Shown: positions 17,496-26,630 of the stretch, piece after piece
Numbering within the stretch: the first letter of the stretch is position 1
Layout of the letters: each line of letters starts with the position of its first letter
From: JBFMDN01 sp040753915
GTDB taxonomy: Bacteria > Desulfobacterota > Desulfomonilia > Desulfomonilales > Desulfomonilaceae
Direction of reading: 5' to 3'
DNA length: 64,000 nt
Assembly (NCBI GenBank): GCA_040753915.1
Contig: JBFMDN010000006.1
Location: forward strand, 77,077-141,076
Translations under genes and position numbers: made by a program
Notes under the pieces: model-generated
Told to the model about the DNA's origin: nothing
Seen by the model: only the letters and a program-made list of their open reading frames with translations
The model's database searches: none

Positions 17496-17751
17496 GCGTG
17501 CTGCAGTTCCTTTGGCAAGCTGACGTGCCCGTCCGGAACGGGAACCTGTCGGCCCGTTTCAATTATTGCAGATCGCTTGGGGTTCGCCAGGATGCCCGTT
17601 GATGAGGTGTGGCAAGCAGGGGCTGGTCGACCGCCGCAGGGCAATTCACAACTGAACGGCGTCGAGGTCAAGGGCACCAGCGAGACGCCAATGCTATGGA
17701 AGATCCATGCCGAGAATCCCACAGTTCTTCTTACCCAAATCCCGCTGCACG

Positions 17752-18531
17752 TCACTTGAGCGACGAAGTCTTCTCCCAGGGGCCGGCATCCTCAGGGCGA
17801 GCGATCTTTCCATGGAAACGTCTGGGATTTTCCGTCATTATGGCTACGAGAGCGCGGGCGCACGTCTCGGCCGAAATGAGCTCCCCTCGCTCCTTAATTC
17901 CTCGGAACATTCGGCGCACCGATTCGCCAGCTCCTCCCCGGGCCGCGCGCGCTTGCGCCTGCATGGGAGTATCGACCACACCGGGGCGAAATATGATAGT
18001 AGTAATCTCCGGCGCTTCTTCCGCAAGATTTCTCGCCAGGTGCTCCTCTGCCGCTTTGGCTCCGGAATAGGCACAGAGTCCCCGAACAGTCAGCTCTGCG
18101 GAGCCTGACCCTACAAAGACCACGATGCCGCCGCCCTGTTTCAGTAGCACGGGGAATGCCGCCCGCACAAGCTGGTACGCGGCTCCATAACTTGCCTCAG
18201 TCACTTCGACAAATTCGTCTACGGATAATTCCCACAGGAAGGGTCCCGGCCTGGCCACGCCCGCGCAGTGGACGAATCCTCTGAAGTCCTCCAGCCGAAC
18301 CGCCTCAGCCACCAAGCGGTCCGCAACGGGTGCAAGGGCAGCATTCCCGGCCACCCAGCTCACAGTCAGTCCCGCTTCCCGCATCTCGGAACCAACGTGC
18401 TCGAGACGGTCAGCAGTCCGGGCATTCAGCACAAGCTTCATGCCATGGCGACCCAGCTCCCATGCTACAGCCTTTCCGATCCCGCTACTCGCCCCTGTCA
18501 CGATGAACGCACCATCATGCGCAGCTATCAT
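17752..18531 (-). CDS. short-chain dehydrogenase/reductase
   Basis: This 259-residue classical SDR has a cofactor motif TGASSGIGK near residue 12, an NAA-type strand end, and the catalytic Tyr-x3-Lys in YSGAK. The ATG at 18531 was chosen because GGGAGGAG lies about 9 bases upstream; an upstream in-frame start would add a disordered Arg/Gly-rich tail. Rossmann-fold SDRs use NAD(P)H on alcohols, ketones or sugar/fatty intermediates. The substrate cannot be told. It stands alone on its strand, convergent with the AsmA-like gene. Confidence 0.88.
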   Translation of the reverse strand: MIAAHDGAFIVTGASSGIGKAVAWELGRHGMKLVLNARTADRLEHVGSEMREAGLTVSWVAGNAALAPVADRLVAEAVRLEDFRGFVHCAGVARPGPFLWELSVDEFVEVTEASYGAAYQLVRAAFPVLLKQGGGIVVFVGSGSAELTVRGLCAYSGAKAAEEHLARNLAEEAPEITTIIFRPGVVDTPMQAQARAARGGAGESVRRMFRGIKERGELISAETCARALVAIMTENPRRFHGKIARPEDAGPWEKTSSLK

Positions 18532-18790
18532 TGCCCGGCTCCTCCCATTGGTCGGATCTCGACTTCGGGGTCCGCTCCCAGCCTTCGGCCCAGAAGTCGG
18601 CATCCACGTTCTGAAAAACCCGTCGCCGATCCGTCACCGCGTAGGAGAAAGACGATTCGATATGAGAAAAAGACGCCCCCACGTTTGTCATGAAAGAAAT
18701 GAGATTTCACCAAAAGTTTGGCCCTGGCATGAGGCGGGGCCCTGGGATGCAGCCGCCACCCCCCCACAAAGCTATCACCGAGACTTCACT

Positions 18791-19978
18791 CTAGCCCAAG
18801 GTCACGATCTTGAGAAGATCTCGCAGACGCTTCAAATCTCTCTGGGTGATATACGTTATTCTGAATTTGGCGTAGTGCCCTTCCTGGTGGGCCCTGGACC
18901 ACACGCACATGGCATCGAAGGTGATCGGCTGAACATCCACGAATTTCTCAGGAAAGATCACAAGGGTTTTGTACTCATTGACCTTCGCCTGAATGCCTAC
19001 CGTCCCGAGCTCGGTTTCGCCTAGGGTGCGGAGTCTCCCCATGGTTTTTGGATTCATCGCGTCCGAGATGGGGATGGGAAAGGCCAGGTAGTGCTCGGAC
19101 TCTGAGCTCTCTTCATCGAGGCTCGTGGCGGTGGTTTCAACGTAAAAGGACGATCGCCCGTACAATTCCCCTCTAGTGGCAACCCCTTCTTCGAGGAGCT
19201 GATTGAATATCGAATCCAATATCTGGTAATCTATCGCATATTTATCCATAAGCTCGCCGTCCGTGAGTCCTGCGCGCACGTCAGCGAGGACCCTTTCGGG
19301 CTCTGGAGGGAATCGTGGGGCGGAGACCGAAGCCTTGCCGGTAGACGTGTGCGATGGAGGGGAGCTTCCCGGTGGTGGAGCCTTCTGCAGGTCCTTTATC
19401 TCGGCAGCGGGTATTTCTATACTGGTATCGCGCAAATCTGATTCGTAAGCTTCGTCTTCATCCTCGTCCTCCATAACGCGGAGAAGATCATGATATTGGA
19501 GACCGCTAATAAAACCCTTGAGGTCCACGGTAGAATCCATGGAGCTGTTTCTTTGGTCGATTTCTTTTCTTGTGATCAATTTGGCCGCAATTAACTGATC
19601 GAACAGATCCTGAATGCCTCGCGATGTGAGCTTGAATTTGTGCATGAGGTCGGAGTCGCTCATACCCGCCCTGATATCCGCTACGGCTTCTTTCGCGCTC
19701 ACCGGCTGGCCGGCCTTCTCATTCAGCCGGCGACGTCTGATGGTCCATGTGTCCGATGCAGACGCCCCACCTCCCCCAGAGAGAGAAGCGGACTGCATGA
19801 ATCCCGGCATTCGGCGCTCCAATTCTTGCAGGGTAATGAGGCCGGCATCCACAAGCTTAGCAAACAAGCTCTGTAAACCCCTTGCAGCGAGCTGGTATTT
19901 GGCCATGAGCTCCGCGTCTGACATGCCGGAGCGTACATCGTGCAATGCTTCCCGTATTCTGATCTGACGCTTTGCCAT
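18791..19978 (-). CDS. triple-repeat protein with PilZ-like C-terminal domain
   Basis: This 395-residue protein begins at an ATG with GAGGAA about 6 bases upstream. It contains three copies of a roughly 50-residue helical unit (residues 7-56, 93-143 and 225-275) with consensus DxRxGMSDxELMxKYxLxxxGLQxLFxxLxxAGxIT, separated by disordered acidic and Pro/Ser-rich linkers. Residues 296-394 look like a degenerate PilZ-type beta-barrel (ETELGTVGIQA then VVDVQ-like strands and a terminal helix QRDLKRLRDLL). The repeat unit resembles a small DNA- or protein-binding helical module seen in other Desulfobacterota proteins. A c-di-GMP-linked regulator is possible, but the canonical RxxxR motif is not obvious. 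Confidence 0.7.
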   Translation of the reverse strand: MAKRQIRIREALHDVRSGMSDAELMAKYQLAARGLQSLFAKLVDAGLITLQELERRMPGFMQSASLSGGGGASASDTWTIRRRRLNEKAGQPVSAKEAVADIRAGMSDSDLMHKFKLTSRGIQDLFDQLIAAKLITRKEIDQRNSSMDSTVDLKGFISGLQYHDLLRVMEDEDEDEAYESDLRDTSIEIPAAEIKDLQKAPPPGSSPPSHTSTGKASVSAPRFPPEPERVLADVRAGLTDGELMDKYAIDYQILDSIFNQLLEEGVATRGELYGRSSFYVETTATSLDEESSESEHYLAFPIPISDAMNPKTMGRLRTLGETELGTVGIQAKVNEYKTLVIFPEKFVDVQPITFDAMCVWSRAHQEGHYAKFRITYITQRDLKRLRDLLKIVTLG

Positions 19979-20479
19979 CAAATTCCTCGAAGACGATGCC
20001 CATCGCACCCCATTCTCGGGCCTTTGGGTCTCTCGTAAAAGGAGGACAGGATCTCGGGGCCGTGCCAGCCTGTTCCGCATCACACAGTCTGGAAACTCTG
20101 CAGAGTGCATCCGCGTGATTTCCTTGGCGTGAGCTGGACCGATGCATAGAATAACAAGATAGAAGCTGTCTATCAAGGATTTGGAGGCAGCGTCGATGCT
20201 TCCATGAATGGCCGTGAGCTGTAGTGGAGTGCATAAAGAACAGGTCGGAACCTGATTCGCAACCCGAGCCATTTACGACGCTATGAATGCAACGGCCGCG
20301 TTCCACTATCGTGTGGGCCATAAGTCAGGAGCTCCACGAGCATTGATGGGAGATCCCGACCTCTATTATGGCCACATGTCGACCGAAGGCTCATTGGCTT
20401 TTCACTGCAATGAATGCCACGCATATTCAATGCGTGGCAGTATGGAATCGGCTCCTCGGGAGTGCTACGTAGAGTGACC
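19979..20479. other. 500-bp spacer between divergent genes
   Basis: The region contains the hairpin repeat D1 (20381-20442) near its right end. The left 400 bases show open frames but no ribosome sites or recognisable products; I treat them as non-coding. Promoters for both flanking genes must lie here, though none matches the consensus well. Confidence 0.4.
20381..20442 (+). repeat. hairpin repeat D, copy 1
   Basis: A perfect 10-bp stem TGCCACGCAT (20415-20424)/ATGCGTGGCA (20430-20439) with a 5-base loop is preceded by GAAGGCTCATTGGCTTTTCA. A second copy lies on the other strand at 45049-45110. Both copies sit just upstream of genes for exported proteins, 38 and 18 bp from the start codons. 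Confidence 0.7.
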
Positions 20480-21532
20480 ATGATTCGCCTGCTTTTGATG
20501 CTTGTATTCATGATCGCGTTGATCGCCTGTTCCGAAAAGCCATCGGAAGAAGACGCCCATCATCATGCTCGTAGGGGATTCAGAAACGTGGACTCAAATC
20601 CAGACACGGGCCTCTGGGGGTTTCTCAAATGGCGATGGGAGCGTATGGTGAAGGACTTTCCGGATCCGACGTCCTATTCGTTTCCCATGGCAGAAAACGA
20701 TCCGATTTTTCTGCGATCCAACAGAACACAGACCACCCTTACGTGGATCGGGCACGCTACTGTTCTGCTTCAGGTTCGAGGCAGGAACGTATTGACTGAT
20801 CCGCACTTCTCGAAACGGGCTTCTCCCGTGCAATGGGTAGGTCCGAAACGGGTGGTTCCACCAGGATTGGCCCCCCAAGATCTCCCAGCCATCCACGCGG
20901 TACTCATATCCCACGATCATTATGACTCACTTGATGGCCCGAGCATAAGAATGCTATTGAGACGGGAGGGAGGAAAGGAAACAACCTTCTTTGTGCCTCT
21001 GGGCTTGGCCGACTGGTTTCGCGACGCGGGAGCGGTACGGATCGTGGAGCTTGACTGGTGGCAAAGCCATGCAGCGGGCGGTCTTCGCTTTACGGCGGTT
21101 CCTGTCCACCATTGGAGCAAACGCGGGCTCATCGGGCGCAACAGGACACTTTGGGCAGGATGGGTTGTGGAAGCCCCGAATTTCAAGTTCTTCTTTGCTG
21201 GCGACTCCGGATACAAACCGGTCTTTCAGGAGATTGGTCGCAGATTGGGCCCGTTTGACCTCGCTGCCATTCCCATAGGTGCATACGAACCGCGATGGTT
21301 CATGAAGTACCATCACATGTCTCCCGAAGAGGCCGTCAAGGTCCACCGAGACGTGAAGGCCAAGCGGTCCGTGGCCATTCATTGGGGTACGTTCATGCTT
21401 ACCGATGAGCCGCTTGACGAGCCCCCCAGAAGGTTGCGTGAAGCTCTGAGGGAGATGGAGATCCCAAACGACGAATTCGTCGCTCTCAAGCACGGAGAAA
21501 CGATCATTTTGGACCCCGAGCCAGGCTCCTAG
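20480..21532 (+). CDS. lipoprotein metallo-beta-lactamase-fold hydrolase (NAPE-PLD/UlaG-like)
   Basis: This 350-residue protein begins with a lipoprotein signal (MIRLLLMLVFMIALIAC, lipobox LIAC, Cys17), so it should be membrane-anchored. The MBL fold follows: TWIGHATVLLQ, metal motif SHDHYDSLD, PVHHWSKRG, FAGDSGY and AIHWGTF near the end. This is the arrangement of the RomA/NAPE-PLD-like branch, whose members hydrolyse phosphodiesters such as N-acyl phosphatidylethanolamine. An envelope phospholipid substrate is an inference. The upstream in-frame extension is translated from repeat D and was rejected. The stop TAG is the first triplet of a repeat element. Confidence 0.85.
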   Translation: MIRLLLMLVFMIALIACSEKPSEEDAHHHARRGFRNVDSNPDTGLWGFLKWRWERMVKDFPDPTSYSFPMAENDPIFLRSNRTQTTLTWIGHATVLLQVRGRNVLTDPHFSKRASPVQWVGPKRVVPPGLAPQDLPAIHAVLISHDHYDSLDGPSIRMLLRREGGKETTFFVPLGLADWFRDAGAVRIVELDWWQSHAAGGLRFTAVPVHHWSKRGLIGRNRTLWAGWVVEAPNFKFFFAGDSGYKPVFQEIGRRLGPFDLAAIPIGAYEPRWFMKYHHMSPEEAVKVHRDVKAKRSVAIHWGTFMLTDEPLDEPPRRLREALREMEIPNDEFVALKHGETIILDPEPGS

Positions 21533-21683
21533 TACATTGTTCCCTAAAGCGATCACGTATTCCGAACCGGCAGCCCCCCTCTGATCCCCCCGTTAACGGG
21601 GGGAAGGACTCCCTCGCCGTTAACGGGGAGGGTTGGGGTGGGGGCTCTTGATTCGGTACCGAACTTATGAAGGGCAGTACCTA
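21530..21683. repeat. intact family E element
   Basis: About 154 bp with imperfect inverted ends (TAGTACATTGTTCCCTAAAG and its degenerate inverse ending GGCAGTACCTA) and the palindromic core CCCCCCGTTAACGGGGGG followed by GCCGTTAACGGGGAGGG. It provides the stop codon of the upstream gene and serves as the empty-site reference for the interrupted copy at 13.1 kb. Bases 21684-21841 up to the next gene show nothing else. Confidence 0.7.
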
Positions 21684-21841
21684 GTACCCCGGATCGGTCG
21701 GTCTCTCCCAGAGCAGGCGCGTTTTTTTCTTGCCATTGGCCGAGACTACGTTATGTTGTGGCCCCGTGTTGAGCTGTAGGAACATATCGCGATCGTGTCC
21801 ACTCCAAGGGTACAGGCGCCAACAGGAAAAGAGACGGGATA

Positions 21842-24202
21842 GTGCAGAGCTGGAAATCCGACAAATATATTGAAACGTCGATCCATCACGAGGTGGAAAA
21901 GCGGTACCTGGCATACGCGCTTTCCACGATTGTGTCCCGAGCCCTGCCCGATGTTCGTGATGGGCTCAAGCCAGTGCACAGGCGGATTCTCTATGCCATG
22001 CACGGCATGCGGCTTGCCGATACGGCCAAAATGCGAAAATCCGCTGCAGTAGTGGGTGAGGTGATCGGAAAGTTTCACCCCCACGGCGACCAGGCGGCGT
22101 ACGATGCTCTCGTACGGATGGCGCAGGACTTCAGCCTTCGGTACCCCCTCATCGAAGGAAGTGGTAATTTCGGTTCGATCGATGGGGATTCCCCGGCAGC
22201 CATGAGGTACACGGAGACACGGCTGAGCAGTTTCGCCGGCCTTATGCTCAGGGAAATCGATCAGGGAACGACTCAGTTCTACCCCACGTACGATGCTATG
22301 GGCGAAGAGCCCGATGTGCTGCCCACCGCTATTCCCAACCTCCTGCTTAACGGCTCCTCGGGGATAGCTGTGGGCATGAGCTGCTCATTTCCTCCGCACA
22401 ATCTCCGTGAAGTGATCGGCGCATGCAGAGCTGCCATCAAAAAGCCGGACCTGGATACTGCCGCATTGCTCACGTACATAAAGGGGCCTGATTTTCCCAC
22501 CGGAGGGGAGATTGTCGATAGCACGGAGAGATTGATTGAGCTTTACACGTCAGGGCACGGTTCTGTGGTGGTGCGAGGCACGTACAGCGTGGAAAAGCAC
22601 GGACGGGGAAAAACCAATCTGATCCTGACCTCCATCCCCTACTCGGTCAACAAGTCCAGACTGATCGAGCGAATCGCGCAGCTCATCAGGGACAAGAAGC
22701 TCAAACAGGTCTACGACATTCGCGACGAGAGCACTGCGGATGTGAGAATTGTCCTCGAGCTCAAGGGTTCGGACGTGCGCCCTGAATCCGTCATGGCATT
22801 CCTGTACAAGCACACGGATCTTCAGATAAACTTTCCTTTGAACTTCATCGCTATTACTCCCGAAGGCGTTCCGGATCGTCACAGCCTGGCCCGAATCGTC
22901 CGCTACTTCCTTGACTTCCGGTACGACAAGACAGTGCTTCGCCTCCGGCATCGGCTTGAGATCCTCCAAAAGAGAATCCACATTTTGGATGGCTTTCGCG
23001 TCCTGTTTGACGACCTGGACGAGGCACTGAGAATCATTCGGTCGGCCAAGAACAAGCAGGAAGCCGCGGACGGACTGAAGGCCCACTTCACGCTGGATGA
23101 CGAGCAGGTGGACGCAATACTGGAGATGCGCCTGTACCGACTCGTGGGACTGGAAATTGGGAAACTCCTGGACGAATTGGCGGAAAAAAAGAGGGAAGCG
23201 GCGAGCATCGTGAGGGATCTTGCGAGTCCCGAGCGCTTATGGAACATCGTGGATGCTGAATTGGCGGAGATCTCCCGGAAGTTCGGCGATGCACGGCGCA
23301 CCAAGATGGTGGAAATGCACAACGCTCCCGCGCTGGAATACGATCCTGAAGAATTCGTCGAGCATGAGGACACCACCGTAATTCTCTCGCGGCAGGGCTG
23401 GATAAGGCGCATGAAGACAGAGGTCCTTGATCCCTCTTCCCTCAAATTCCGGGACGACGACACACTCTTCGCCATGGTCAGAGTGAATACCGGCCGCACT
23501 CTTGCGATTTTCACCAACCTGGGAAAGGTCTACGTGATCAAGGCCATGGATGTCCCTGCAACAACTGGCTTCGGGGAACCTCTGGGGAACCTCTTTTCCA
23601 TTGAGGACGGGGAGACTGTGGCAGGGTTCATTGCTCCCGATCCGGTCCAGGCCGAGTCGGTATCGGAACCGGCAGCAGCGGCTGCCGATGAGGACGAGGC
23701 AAGTCAACAGACCCTATTTGAAGTGCTTCGAACGCCGGAGGAGCCAGCCCATCCGACGGGCCCGACCGTCCCGAGCCGCGGTGTGGTCCTGACAAGACAC
23801 GGCAAGGGGTTCAGGTTCGAGTACGATCTCCTCCGGGAGCCTTCAAAACGTGCCGGTCGTAGATTTGTGATTCTTGCCTCCGGCGACGAGGTTCTCGCCG
23901 TGAAGCCTGAAGAGGGGTCACTCGCCGCTGTAGCCTCGGAAGACGGCAACATCCTTATCTTTCCGGTCGACCAAGTTCCGGTGCTCACCGGACCGGGCCA
24001 GGGGGTCCGTATGGTCAAAATGAAGAAAGGGGTGTACGCGACAGCCCTTGCAATCGCGGACGCAGACAGCAGCCTCCGGATTGTTACGCGACGGGGCAGA
24101 ACCAAGATTTTAGCGGTCTCCGGCTTGCGGCCGGCCAATAGGGCGGGGCAAGGAAAAAATCAGTGTTCGGGCATAGTGGCCATGGAACGGGTGACTGAGT
24201 AA
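21842..24202 (+). CDS. parC: type IIA DNA topoisomerase subunit A (topoisomerase IV ParC)
   Basis: This 786-residue breakage-reunion subunit has the quinolone-region sequence RALPDVRDGLKPVHRRIL, FHPHGDQAAYDALVRMAQ and the catalytic Tyr123 in AAMRYTETRLS. A long coiled-coil tower and a C-terminal beta-pinwheel region follow. The exact GyrA box (QRRGGKG) is not seen; the closest tract reads TRHGKGFRF, which favours a ParC role in decatenation over gyrase, although single-topoisomerase lineages blur this. The start is GTG. The stop lies 5 bp before the B-subunit gene, so the two are co-transcribed. Confidence 0.88.
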   Translation: MQSWKSDKYIETSIHHEVEKRYLAYALSTIVSRALPDVRDGLKPVHRRILYAMHGMRLADTAKMRKSAAVVGEVIGKFHPHGDQAAYDALVRMAQDFSLRYPLIEGSGNFGSIDGDSPAAMRYTETRLSSFAGLMLREIDQGTTQFYPTYDAMGEEPDVLPTAIPNLLLNGSSGIAVGMSCSFPPHNLREVIGACRAAIKKPDLDTAALLTYIKGPDFPTGGEIVDSTERLIELYTSGHGSVVVRGTYSVEKHGRGKTNLILTSIPYSVNKSRLIERIAQLIRDKKLKQVYDIRDESTADVRIVLELKGSDVRPESVMAFLYKHTDLQINFPLNFIAITPEGVPDRHSLARIVRYFLDFRYDKTVLRLRHRLEILQKRIHILDGFRVLFDDLDEALRIIRSAKNKQEAADGLKAHFTLDDEQVDAILEMRLYRLVGLEIGKLLDELAEKKREAASIVRDLASPERLWNIVDAELAEISRKFGDARRTKMVEMHNAPALEYDPEEFVEHEDTTVILSRQGWIRRMKTEVLDPSSLKFRDDDTLFAMVRVNTGRTLAIFTNLGKVYVIKAMDVPATTGFGEPLGNLFSIEDGETVAGFIAPDPVQAESVSEPAAAAADEDEASQQTLFEVLRTPEEPAHPTGPTVPSRGVVLTRHGKGFRFEYDLLREPSKRAGRRFVILASGDEVLAVKPEEGSLAAVASEDGNILIFPVDQVPVLTGPGQGVRMVKMKKGVYATALAIADADSSLRIVTRRGRTKILAVSGLRPANRAGQGKNQCSGIVAMERVTE

Positions 24203-24207
24203 GGGTT

Positions 24208-26112
24208 ATGAGTGATTCGTATACGGTTGACGATATTCAAGTGTTACAGGGTCTGCAAGCCGTACGCAAAAGGCCGGGAATGTACATCGGCGGAACGGGA
24301 TCGCAGGGTCTGCACCAGTTGGTATGGGAAATCCTCGACAACAGCGTTGATGAAGCGCTTAATGGTCACTGCACCTCCATCCGCGTCGAGCTCCACTCTG
24401 ACGGAAGCATATCCGTGGAAGACACGGGTCGCGGCATGCCTGTGGAAAAACATCCTACCACCGGAAAAAACACGGTTGAAACAATTTTTTGCAATCTCCA
24501 TGCGGGCGGTAAGTTTGACGACGACGTGTACAAGGTTGCGGGAGGCCTTCACGGGGTAGGGGCTGCTGTGGTAAACGCGCTTAGCGAGCACATGACCGTG
24601 GAAGTCAAACGCAACGGCTTTCTCCATATCCAGGAGTTTTCTCGTGGAGAGGCTGTGAGCAGCCTTCGCAAGGTTCGACCCGTGCAGGGAACGGGCACGA
24701 AAGTCACCTTCAAGCCGGATCCCGAGATATTCTCTGAGCGGAGGTTTTCTAAAGAGCTCGTACGTGAGAGACTGGAAACAAAAGCATTCCTCATTGCTGG
24801 CCTGAAGATAAGCTTCATTGTCGAGGCGGACGGCACAGCGGAAGAATTTGTCTATCCCGAGGGTATCACGGACTTTCTCAAGAGCCTTCTCCGTGGTCGG
24901 GAGGTAGTGGACGCTCACCCGTTCCATTACAGCTATGACAACGGCTTGCGGCTGGAAGTAGCGATGGCGTGGACCACTGACACTTCCACACGAATCCTTT
25001 CCTTTGTGAATTCGATCCCAACCCCTGGGGGAGGTACGCACGAAACCGCGTTTCGGAACGGGGTGACCCGCGCGCTGCGCGGCTATGTGGAGAAACGGAA
25101 TGGCCTTCCCAAGGGGGTTAAAGGCATTACAGCGGAAGACGTTCGAGAAGGATTGGTAGCAGTAGTCTCGGTCTACCTTTCCGGCAACCTGGAATTTCAA
25201 GGGCAGACCAAAGAGAGGCTGAACAGCGGCGCTGCTCAGCAGGTGGAGCCTATCATACGGACTGCTTTTGAAACGTGGCTCCATCAGAATCCCACCCAAT
25301 CAGCGGCTATCACTGCGCGAGTGGCACTCGCGGCCCAAGCCCGGAGCGCATCACGGGCCGCTCGCGAAGAAGTAACCCGTAAGGCAGCCACGCGCAGGTT
25401 GACCCTCCCCGGCAAGTTGGCGGACTGCTCATCCCCTTCGCGGGACGATACGGAGCTCTTCATCGTGGAGGGCGACAGTGCGGGAGGCTCCTCCAAGCAA
25501 GCCAGGGATCGGAGATTTCAGGCCGTGCTGCCCGTGAGAGGAAAGATTCTGAACGTCGAGCAAGCTTCTGCAGAGAAGCTCAAGCAGAACAAGGAGATAC
25601 AAAGCCTCGTCCAGAGCATCGGCACGGGAATGGGAAAGACCTTCGATTATTCCCGTCTTCGGTACGGCAAGATCATCATCAATACTGATGCCGATGTGGA
25701 CGGGCACCACATAGCCACCCTCTTGCTCACCTTCTTCTACCGATACATGGAGCCTCTTGTCAAACGAGGCCACGTTTATCTCGCGGTCCCCCCGCTATAC
25801 CGCATACGCATAGGATCGGGAAAGAAGACCAAGACCGTGTACGTTTATTCCGACGAGGAAAAGGACAAGATACTGAAACAGAAAAACGGCAAGGAAGTGG
25901 AGGTGCAGCGATTCAAAGGATTGGGCGAAATGGATGCCCAGATCCTCAAGAGCACCACCATGGACCCGGGATCGAGGACCATCCTCAAGATAGGCGTCGA
26001 AGACCCCGCCCTCACGGACGGCATCCTCGACACTCTTATGGGCAAAGACGTGAGGAAACGCTTCATCTTCATCAAAGAGCATGCCCAGCAGATCAAGGAT
26101 CTCGACATCTGA
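24208..26112 (+). CDS. parE: type IIA DNA topoisomerase subunit B (topoisomerase IV ParE)
   Basis: This 634-residue ATPase subunit has the GHKL N-terminus (EILDNSVDEALNGH, DTGRGMPV, GGLHGVGAAVVNALS) and the TOPRIM domain with EGDSAGG starting at Glu421 and the metal motif D494-A-D-V-D-G. Its length matches ParE or the short GyrB form, without the 170-residue insertion of enterobacterial GyrB. It is translated from an ATG immediately after parC. The call as ParE depends on the A subunit. Confidence 0.88.
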   Translation: MSDSYTVDDIQVLQGLQAVRKRPGMYIGGTGSQGLHQLVWEILDNSVDEALNGHCTSIRVELHSDGSISVEDTGRGMPVEKHPTTGKNTVETIFCNLHAGGKFDDDVYKVAGGLHGVGAAVVNALSEHMTVEVKRNGFLHIQEFSRGEAVSSLRKVRPVQGTGTKVTFKPDPEIFSERRFSKELVRERLETKAFLIAGLKISFIVEADGTAEEFVYPEGITDFLKSLLRGREVVDAHPFHYSYDNGLRLEVAMAWTTDTSTRILSFVNSIPTPGGGTHETAFRNGVTRALRGYVEKRNGLPKGVKGITAEDVREGLVAVVSVYLSGNLEFQGQTKERLNSGAAQQVEPIIRTAFETWLHQNPTQSAAITARVALAAQARSASRAAREEVTRKAATRRLTLPGKLADCSSPSRDDTELFIVEGDSAGGSSKQARDRRFQAVLPVRGKILNVEQASAEKLKQNKEIQSLVQSIGTGMGKTFDYSRLRYGKIIINTDADVDGHHIATLLLTFFYRYMEPLVKRGHVYLAVPPLYRIRIGSGKKTKTVYVYSDEEKDKILKQKNGKEVEVQRFKGLGEMDAQILKSTTMDPGSRTILKIGVEDPALTDGILDTLMGKDVRKRFIFIKEHAQQIKDLDI

Positions 26113-26398
26113 AAGCGGCTTTCATGCGGGACATTAGGCTAGATGCTGCAGTCTTCAAGCCTAACCTGCGCTGGGAAGGTCTCGGAATCGGGCCTTGGCA
26201 ACATCGTTGATCATTGGGCGGCCTTGAGACAGCCCGTACCCTACCGAGGGATTTTTTGACACGAATATTCCCTAGCGCCGGCGTCGCGCCGGTCGCCCTG
26301 GAGAGTTCTTCGCTCAAAGGACCTTCCGCCTTCCGAGGCATCGTGTCTTTTCCAATTCCCCAGGACTTCGCGTATCATGGCATATCGAGAAAGCCCTG

Positions 26399-26561
26399 AG
26401 TGGTCCGTTTCCCAAATACGGTCACGTAATCTACCACGACGTAGGGGCACCCCTTGTGGGTGCTCAGGGCGGGCACAAGGCCCGCCCCTACAGTGCCAAC
26501 GATGCGCTCACCACGTACCCCGCGGTGGAGATACAGTACCGTATTTGTGCCGTCGACCACT
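26399..26561. mobile_element. MITE-like family A element, copy 1
   Basis: A 163-bp unit starting AGTGGTCCGTTTCCCAAATA and ending with the imperfect inverse (CCGTATTTGTGCCGTCGACC then ACT). The interior palindrome GTAGGGGCACCCC...GGGCGGGCACAAGGCCCGCCCCTAC is shared with copies at 37.3, 40.1 and 52.2 kb. The 52.2-kb copy has the same length and differs at only a handful of bases. A solitary right-end fragment of the same kind follows at about 26584-26622. The remaining spacer (26113-26398) has nothing recognised. Confidence 0.75.
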
Positions 26562-26630
26562 AACCAAATGGAGAAAGGCCCCTGAATACGCGACCGTATT
26601 TGTGCCATAGAACACTAAGGATGACGTCCG

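Noticed and set aside
20414..20479. N-terminal extension of the MBL lipoprotein.
   Set aside because: It is translated from hairpin repeat D; the same peptide appears upstream of the small exported protein at 45 kb. The real start opens the signal peptide.
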